Assembly (NCBI GenBank): GCA_050260355.1
Contig: JBLNBZ010000050.1
Span: forward strand, 1 to 48,016
DNA: 48,016 bases
Direction of reading: 5' to 3'
Origin: CADEFX01 sp050260355
GTDB lineage: Bacteria > Pseudomonadota > Alphaproteobacteria > Rhizobiales > Hyphomicrobiaceae
Part shown: one piece after another, positions 42,711-48,016 of the stretch
Position numbering within the stretch: the stretch's first letter is position 1
Layout of the letters: every line of letters begins with the position of its first letter
Notes under the pieces: model-generated
Told to the model about the DNA's origin: nothing
Databases searched by the model: none
What the model saw: only the letters and a program-made list of their open reading frames with translations
Position numbers and translations under genes: made by a program

Positions 42711-43679
42711 ATGAGGCGGATCACGCTCGTCTTGGCAGCGCTGCTGCTGGTCGCGCCAGGCTCAGTCGCGGGCGCGCAAGAGTTCCCCACGCGGCCGATC
42801 CGGATCGTCGTGCCGTTTCCGCCGGCTGGAAATGTCGACATCACCGCGCGGGCATTGGCGCCCGTGCTGTCCCAGCAATTGGGCCAGCAAGTGGTGGTCG
42901 AGAACCGGCCGGGCGCGGGCGGAACGATGGGCGCCGCGCAGGTCGCCAAGGCGCAGCCGGACGGATACACGCTGCTACTGGGCTCGAGCGGCGTCGTTAC
43001 CATCGCGCCGACGATCTATCGCAGCATCGAATACGACCCGCTCAAGGACCTGACCACCCTCGGTCCGATCCACGCCGTGCCGATGGTGCTGACGGCAGCG
43101 CCCAAGACGCCGGTAACGAACTTGAAGGAGCTGGCGGAGCTCTCCAAGTCGAAGAACGGGCAGGTGAGCGTCGGCTCTGCCGGCAACGGCACGACCAATC
43201 ACCTGGCGATCGAGATGCTGGTGCGGCAGTCCGGGATCCAGCTTCTGCACGTGCCGTACAAGGGCAGCGGGCCGGCGCTCAACGATGTCGTGGCCAGTCA
43301 GATCGACATGATGATGGACCAGCTGACGGCATCGATCGGGCACATCAAGGAGGGGCGGCTGAAGCCTGTGGGCCTGACGAGTGCGACGCGCTCGCCGCAG
43401 CTGCCGGACGTGCCGACCTTTGCGGAGCTCGGCCTTGCGGGGTACGAGGCGACGACGTTCACGGGGCTGTTCGCGCCGGCCAGGCTGCCGCCGCAGGTGG
43501 ACAAGAAGCTGAGCGAGGCGCTGGCCGCGGCCATGCGCGACGAGGGCCTGCGCCAGCGCTATCTCGGGATGGGCGTGGAGATCATCGGCATGAACCGGGC
43601 GGAGTTCATCGAGTACGTGCGCAGGGATTACGAGAAATGGCTGAAGCTGACGCGCGAGGCCAACATCGTCGTGGAGTAG
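42711..43679 (+). CDS. Tripartite tricarboxylate transporter substrate-binding protein (TctC/Bug family)
   Basis: Second orphan binding protein of this family in the window, 322 residues. Sec-type signal peptide MRRITLVLAALLLVAPGSVAGAQ, shown by RRITLVLAALLLVAPG and GAQ cleavage site, then FPTRPIRIVVPFPPAGNVDI, VVENRPGAGGTMGA, DGYTLLLGSS, LLHVPYKGSGPALNDV, and VPTFAELGL. Aromatic or carboxylate acids are typical ligands. GGAGGA 10 bases upstream favours this ATG over one 21 bases earlier. No membrane subunits nearby. The gene is close to the macrodomain gene (3 bases), so the two are likely cotranscribed although their functions do not obviously fit. Confidence 0.93.
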   Translation: MRRITLVLAALLLVAPGSVAGAQEFPTRPIRIVVPFPPAGNVDITARALAPVLSQQLGQQVVVENRPGAGGTMGAAQVAKAQPDGYTLLLGSSGVVTIAPTIYRSIEYDPLKDLTTLGPIHAVPMVLTAAPKTPVTNLKELAELSKSKNGQVSVGSAGNGTTNHLAIEMLVRQSGIQLLHVPYKGSGPALNDVVASQIDMMMDQLTASIGHIKEGRLKPVGLTSATRSPQLPDVPTFAELGLAGYEATTFTGLFAPARLPPQVDKKLSEALAAAMRDEGLRQRYLGMGVEIIGMNRAEFIEYVRRDYEKWLKLTREANIVVE

Positions 43680-43682
43680 GAC

Positions 43683-44201
43683 ATGCCGCACCGCATCGCG
43701 ATCATTGAGGCCGACATCACCACGCTCGACGTCGATGCGATCGTCAACGCGGCCAACTCCTCGCTGCTGGGCGGTGGCGGCGTAGATGGCGCGATTCACA
43801 GGGCCGCGGGACCCGAGCTTCTGGCCGAATGCCGGACGCTCGGCGGCTGCGCGACGGGCCAAGCCAAGATCACCAAGGGCTACAGGCTCAAGGCGCGGCA
43901 CGTCATCCACACGGTCGGGCCGGTGTGGCGCGGTGGGCAGGCGAACGAGGAGAGTTTGCTCGCCAGCGCCTATCTGAGCTCGCTGGCGCTTGCCCGGCAG
44001 CATGCGCTGAGATCGATTGCCTTTCCCGCCATCTCGACAGGCGTGTACGCCTTCCCGGCCGAGCGGGCGGCGCGGATCGCGGTCGAGACTGTTGCCGATC
44101 ATCTGGCCACAGCTCCCGATCTCGATAAGGTGATCTTCGCGTGTTTCAGCGGGACTTCCGCCGCGCATCACGAGGCTGCCCGCCGCGCGCTCGGTATCTG
44201 A
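43683..44201 (+). CDS. Macrodomain protein, probable O-acetyl-ADP-ribose deacetylase (YmdB-like)
   Basis: Cytoplasmic macrodomain of 172 residues that binds ADP-ribose and may remove acetyl or ADP-ribosyl groups. The nucleotide-binding motifs are intact: VDAIVNAANSSLLGGGGVDGAIH with the catalytic Asn/Asp pattern (NAANSS, GGGGVDGAIH), CATGQAKITKGYRL, VIHTVGPVW, and AFPAISTGVYAFP. Length is exactly that of stand-alone YmdB-type proteins. It begins 3 bases after the binding-protein stop, and lies 306 bases before the large unknown membrane-protein gene on the same strand. Confidence 0.93.
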   Translation: MPHRIAIIEADITTLDVDAIVNAANSSLLGGGGVDGAIHRAAGPELLAECRTLGGCATGQAKITKGYRLKARHVIHTVGPVWRGGQANEESLLASAYLSSLALARQHALRSIAFPAISTGVYAFPAERAARIAVETVADHLATAPDLDKVIFACFSGTSAAHHEAARRALGI

Positions 44202-44507
44202 ACTTCAGGCCACGTCATACCAGCCTTGCCAACTTGTAACGTGAGGACGTCGTTTCTACATGGCAAGGTAAATGAAGCGAACGGCGGGCTGCGGCCCAGC
44301 GGCCGTTTCTGCGTGTGGGACTGCGAGATGGCTCGCTGCGTTTACCGGACCGGCACATTGCTGCCGCAGGACTGTCCAGGAAATGGCATGGAGTCGTCGT
44401 ACGATAGCGCGGTGATGCGCTACCTCGACGATCGCGGGTTCGCAAAATCTCGAGGCATGTCGGTGCGGTGGAACGGGCGGCCAGTCCGGTCGCTGGGAGG
44501 CTGACGT
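44202..44507 (+). other. Spacer before the large membrane-protein gene
   Basis: No credible gene; short frames here have no family resemblance. GGGAGG lies 6 bases before the next ATG and is its ribosome-binding site. A promoter is likely but not resolved. Confidence 0.5.
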
Positions 44508-47500
44508 ATGGATCTGGCGCCTGTTGCTCGGGGTGCGGCGGACCTGTTGAGCGGCAACTGGGATTTCCAGGCCATCTGGAGCTCGATCAAGCCCTACATG
44601 AGCTACGTGACGGTCGTCGCGCTGCTGGCGGCGCTCTACCTGTCAGGTGTGGGCAAACGAATCCGGAAGGTGGTGGAGGAGCTGTTCTTCACCAACTGGC
44701 AGCTCGCGCTGCTCGGCTCGACCGGCGTCGCGCTCTCGCTGGCGTCGGGCTATACAACCTTCGACGGCCTCAGGAACTTCACCAGCGCGCCGCTGCTGTC
44801 GGTCGCCATCTCGTTCGGCATTCAGGGCGTGATGCTGATCGTGGCCTGGCTGATCGGCGAGAGCTTCGCCTCGGGCATGAGCTCGGTGCCGCGGCGCGGC
44901 TACGCGCGCGCCGGCGCCCCGCTGATCGTGGTGACGGTGGCGCTTGCCGCCTTCTGCATGATGGCTGCGGGCGTGCTTTATGTCTGGCGTCACGGGTTCG
45001 AGATCGACACGTGGATGCAGGGCTTCGCCGTCGCCTCTCTGGCTTTGGCCGGCGTCGTCCTGCTCATGCTCTTCTCCAAGAGCGATGTGCTGGCCCCCTA
45101 CGCGCAAGCGAGCCGCCTGATCGCGCAGAATGCCGTGCTGTGGGTGATGTTCCTGTCGTCGATGGCGGCGTCGGTGTTCTTCTCCTTCGACTCCCACTTC
45201 AACGCCATCTTCCCGGCTGAGGCGCGTGTGCGGGCGGCGGAGATCCGCGCCACCAATCAGATCGGCGGCGTCATCGCCGACGTCGGCGCCTTGACGCAGA
45301 AGCGGCAGATCGAGGAGGCCGAAAAGCTTTTCAACGCGAGCGGCTGGAAGGCGTACGACGAGCAGCTCACCAGGCTGGCGCAGGCCTCGCAGGGTGCCCA
45401 GCGGGAGATCGAGGCCTATTACGAGCAGCAGATCGAGGCGCGCAACACTGCGATCAAGCAGCAGCAGCAGCGCATCGAGACCGCGCAGAGCGGGCAGGCA
45501 GGGCTCGCCAACAAGAGGATCTCGCTGACGGAGGAGCTGTCTCGCCTGAAGGGTGAGCGTCCAGGCCTGGCCGCGCAGTACAGCCAGGCGCGGTCGGATG
45601 TCGAGGCGAAGCTCAAGGAGATCGATGCCAAGCGGGTCGAGGCGCTGGCCGAGGATCGCGGCGTCGAGGGATCCATGAAGCAGGGGCGCGGCCCCATGTA
45701 CCGCCAGCGCATGGGCGAGCTGCAGGTGCTGCGCGACCAGCACGAGGTGCTGGAGGAGCGCGCCAACAATGCGAAGAAGCGGCTCGCAGCCGCGGAGACG
45801 CGCATCGCTCAGATCGAGCGGGAGCTCGCCTCGGTCGACGGCGACCTCGCCAAGCTGAAGGGCGAGGCCGAGACCGCCGAGCAGCGCATCAAGATGGCGC
45901 AGTCGGGCAGTGTGGAGGAGGGCAGCAAGATCGATCCCGCCCGCGTGCTGCTCGCCTTCGAGCGGGCGCGCGCGGGCTTCCGCCAGAGCCCCGATACGGA
46001 GCATCTGGCCGCCCTGCAGCAGCAGTGCAGCAATCTCGTCAACGCGATGTCGAGCACGGCGGCCACCAAGGATCGCGTGCGTGACATCGATTGCGATCCC
46101 AAGCAGGCTGCGGAGGCAGCCTCGCGCGTGTTCGCGCTCAACGCAGGGCTCGCGGCGTTTCATGACAATTGTGCGGGCGGCGACAAGCTCGCTCACTACA
46201 CAACGACGGACGCGCTGCTGGCCTTCGGCCGCAAGTGCCTGCAGGATTCAGGCCTCGTAAGCCAGGACTCGGCCGACATCGGCGCGCGGCTGTCGGCCAT
46301 CGACATGAACCGGGACGACAAGGCGCACCGCTTCGTCGTCACCTGGAACGCCTTTCTCGACGGCAACCGGCTGGCCTACCTGGCGCTGATCCTCGCCATC
46401 GGCGTCGATTCGCTGGTGTTCATGTCCGGGCTGTTCGGCGCCAACGCCATCCGCTCGCCGCTGTCGGACGTGCCGAGCTCGAAAGCGCGCACGGCCGAGC
46501 AGCTCGAGGCCGTGATCCACACCGCGTTGCTGCCCGACCGGTTCGACAACGCCACCGCCACGCTCGATGCGATGGAGCCGATCACGCCGCACGATGGATT
46601 CACTGCCGAAGTGGTCCTGCCGTACGATGATACGCCCAATCGGCGGCGCATCATGAAGGTGCTGAATGCGGCAGCCACCATCGGCGCGGTGGCGCGTGAT
46701 CCGGAGCGGCCCGACCGCTATCTCGTGCGCGGCGAGCTGTTCGAGTTCCTGTCCTTCGTGGCCAAGCGGGAGTTCGAGGCCGACAAGCGCCATGTCGACG
46801 TGGCCGAGCTCGAGCGCATCGTGTCGGTCGCCCTTCTGCCGCGCATCGGGGACAACGCCGAGGCGGTGCTGAGCTACCTGCATCCCATCCGGGACAAGCA
46901 CGGCTTCATGGCCGAGATCAAGCTCGATGAGGTGGATGACGAGCACAAGCGAGCTGTGCGCAGCGCGCTCAACGCGGGTGCTACGCTCGAGCGCGTGCAG
47001 CGCGCCGGTGATGATGCGCGCCACTATTATATTCACGGCGACTTCTACAAGGTTCTGGCGCGCCTGCGCGGCAGGCTGCTGATCTCGGCCGCGACTTTGC
47101 CGGCGCACGGCGGGGCGCTTCGCACCGCGTCGCCGAGACTGGTCAGCGAGCCCCAGCGGCGGCTCACGCATGCGATCGAGCACGGCGTCGGCGTGGTGGC
47201 GCCTGCGGCACCCGAGAAGAGCCGGCGGCAACTGCAGCGCGAGCTGCTCGGGGCGATCGGCCTGCCATCCGACGCCTACGAGCGCATCATCGATCCGCAC
47301 GTGGCGAGTGCGGCCATTGCTGCGGGCACGGCGTTGAAACGGCAGGGCCCTCCTCACTCCGAGCTCGGCGAGTACCTCCGCGTCAGGGAGAGCGCGTGGC
47401 GCAATGCGCTCGATCAGGCGCGCCACGCCATGCGGGCCCGCATGGACGACGACGGGTCGGGCGCGCGGATGGTCGACGAGGTTGCGGACGAGGTCCTGAA

Positions 47501-47768
47501 GAGCCTGCCGGCGCTCATGCTGCTGCCGCAGTCGGGCGTGATTGCGGATCTGATCGAGGAGTTGGAGACGGCTGCGCAGGACGGCATCACGGACGAGCAG
47601 CAGCGTCTCAAGGACTGGCTGGCCCGGCTGCAGAAGGATCTCATGGCTATCGATCTCGGCGATGAGGCGGGTTGGAACCGGGCGCACGGGCTGATTGAGC
47701 TTTATGCCGAGGGCAATGGGAGCGCCGACACCGAGGATCCTGGCAAGGGCCGCAGGCTCCCGAACTGA
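44508..47768 (+). CDS. Unrecognised large membrane protein: seven membrane segments, periplasmic coiled coil, cytoplasmic tandem-repeat domain
   Basis: A protein of 1086 residues that I cannot place in a family. Hydrophobic segments lie at about 31-49, 62-82, 94-118, 136-158, 172-190, 205-227 and 620-645. Positive charges in the first loop (KRIRK) and third loop (RRGYAR) put the N-terminus outside. The region 230-617 would then be periplasmic: it is mostly coiled coil (about 295-470) and then a compact part with four cysteines (near 507, 529, 555, 577), an even number fitting disulfides. After the seventh segment, the cytoplasmic part (646-1086) has no cysteine and contains two similar copies of an 83-residue unit (669-751, 771-853), then a helical tail. 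A sensing or scaffolding role across the envelope is plausible but unproven. Confidence 0.85.
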   Translation: MDLAPVARGAADLLSGNWDFQAIWSSIKPYMSYVTVVALLAALYLSGVGKRIRKVVEELFFTNWQLALLGSTGVALSLASGYTTFDGLRNFTSAPLLSVAISFGIQGVMLIVAWLIGESFASGMSSVPRRGYARAGAPLIVVTVALAAFCMMAAGVLYVWRHGFEIDTWMQGFAVASLALAGVVLLMLFSKSDVLAPYAQASRLIAQNAVLWVMFLSSMAASVFFSFDSHFNAIFPAEARVRAAEIRATNQIGGVIADVGALTQKRQIEEAEKLFNASGWKAYDEQLTRLAQASQGAQREIEAYYEQQIEARNTAIKQQQQRIETAQSGQAGLANKRISLTEELSRLKGERPGLAAQYSQARSDVEAKLKEIDAKRVEALAEDRGVEGSMKQGRGPMYRQRMGELQVLRDQHEVLEERANNAKKRLAAAETRIAQIERELASVDGDLAKLKGEAETAEQRIKMAQSGSVEEGSKIDPARVLLAFERARAGFRQSPDTEHLAALQQQCSNLVNAMSSTAATKDRVRDIDCDPKQAAEAASRVFALNAGLAAFHDNCAGGDKLAHYTTTDALLAFGRKCLQDSGLVSQDSADIGARLSAIDMNRDDKAHRFVVTWNAFLDGNRLAYLALILAIGVDSLVFMSGLFGANAIRSPLSDVPSSKARTAEQLEAVIHTALLPDRFDNATATLDAMEPITPHDGFTAEVVLPYDDTPNRRRIMKVLNAAATIGAVARDPERPDRYLVRGELFEFLSFVAKREFEADKRHVDVAELERIVSVALLPRIGDNAEAVLSYLHPIRDKHGFMAEIKLDEVDDEHKRAVRSALNAGATLERVQRAGDDARHYYIHGDFYKVLARLRGRLLISAATLPAHGGALRTASPRLVSEPQRRLTHAIEHGVGVVAPAAPEKSRRQLQRELLGAIGLPSDAYERIIDPHVASAAIAAGTALKRQGPPHSELGEYLRVRESAWRNALDQARHAMRARMDDDGSGARMVDEVADEVLKSLPALMLLPQSGVIADLIEELETAAQDGITDEQQRLKDWLARLQKDLMAIDLGDEAGWNRAHGLIELYAEGNGSADTEDPGKGRRLPN

Positions 47769-48016
47769 GCGCAAGCGGACGCGCATCCACCGCCACGTGT
47801 GAGGCGACTCGCGTGGCGTTTGTGGCGAACGCGCGTGAAGTAATCCCCGGTCGCCGGCGCGCGCGTAAGCTTGAGCCATCCCGCTCCAATCACGCGTGGG
47901 CTGCGGGTGCGAGCTGGGCACTTGCGGAGGAGCGGGAGCAACGAACGGGCACGAGACATCAGCGAATCCGTGCCGTGTCTGCTGCCAGCGATCAGCGTAC
48001 GCTGGCTCTCCCCCGG
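47769..48016. other. Right-edge spacer
   Basis: The last 248 bases contain no supported gene on either strand, and no terminator hairpin with a T tract was found after the large membrane-protein gene. Confidence 0.5.

Noticed and set aside
44226..44504. 92-codon frame between the macrodomain and membrane-protein genes
   Set aside because: Codon bias is poor, no homology is recognisable, and it runs into the ribosome-binding site of the next gene.
44643..47921. Two minus-strand frames of more than 500 codons opposite the large membrane protein
   Set aside because: I compared both strands because the plus-strand protein is unknown. The plus strand has a ribosome-binding site, membrane segments, a coherent coiled coil and an internal repeat; the minus frames have none.
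1..48016. tRNA genes, CRISPR arrays, insertion sequences and prophage genes
   Set aside because: No T-loop-type GGTTCGANTCC in a cloverleaf context, no spaced direct repeats, and no transposase, integrase or phage structural protein was found in any frame.

Overview
The window is high-GC DNA (strong G/C bias at third codon positions) from what looks like an alphaproteobacterium, most likely order Hyphomicrobiales. The case rests on gene content and order: ubiE, ubiB and coaBC in collinear order; bolA, a C-terminal-J-domain DnaJ-like gene, cobS and cobT in one block; and a SUV3-like helicase, an S4-domain gene, fdxA and carD in another. Orphan TctC-type binding proteins, a PHA depolymerase and a phenylacetate-CoA gene set suggest a free-living heterotroph that scavenges organic acids and aromatics and stores carbon as PHA. 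No tRNA, rRNA, insertion sequence, prophage or CRISPR array was seen.

Layout. 1-6.2 kb: the coaBC, ubiB and ubiE genes (coenzyme A and ubiquinone synthesis, minus strand) interrupted by three unrelated items: an HU gene with its own terminator, a serine-hydrolase remnant lacking its N-terminal catalytic half, and a TctC-type binding protein gene. 6.2-11.6 kb: a minus-strand paaG-paaI-paaK operon, divergent from an orphan LivJ-type binding protein and a sodium/solute symporter. 11.9-17.6 kb: an ABC ATPase and permease of the taurine/nitrate type without a binding protein, a strongly structured spacer, a HAD phosphatase and class III aminotransferase gene pair, a carboxylesterase and a GNAT enzyme. 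18-24.3 kb: zapE, bolA, a DnaJ-like gene, cobS and cobT (aerobic cobaltochelatase), and an exported phytase-like esterase. 24.3-31.6 kb: rpmB, an exported DUF3108 protein, a SUV3-like helicase with a disordered basic tail, Hsp15-like S4 protein, FdxA, and a CarD regulator with a long histone-H1-like N-terminal tail.

31.6-42.3 kb: a nuclease-fold protein with a degenerate active site, a class V aminotransferase, an intergenic region with inverted dispersed repeats, a CaiB-type CoA transferase, a class A penicillin-binding protein, a YgjP-type metallopeptidase, intracellular PHA depolymerase, a SCO copper chaperone and a TIM-barrel isomerase. 42.3-48 kb: a second TctC-type binding protein closely followed by a macrodomain hydrolase, and a 1086-residue protein that I do not recognise. 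The last has seven predicted membrane segments, a large, probably periplasmic coiled-coil domain with four cysteines, and a cytoplasmic part with two tandem copies of an unknown domain of about 83 residues. It is the best candidate for something undescribed.

Most of the window is ordinary core and accessory metabolism. The points worth following up are the unknown membrane protein, the structured spacer before the phosphatase/aminotransferase pair, the rearranged ubiquinone locus, and several enzymes with changed catalytic positions or unusual tails (CoaC without the usual cysteine, nuclease without its glutamate, CarD, PhaZ).
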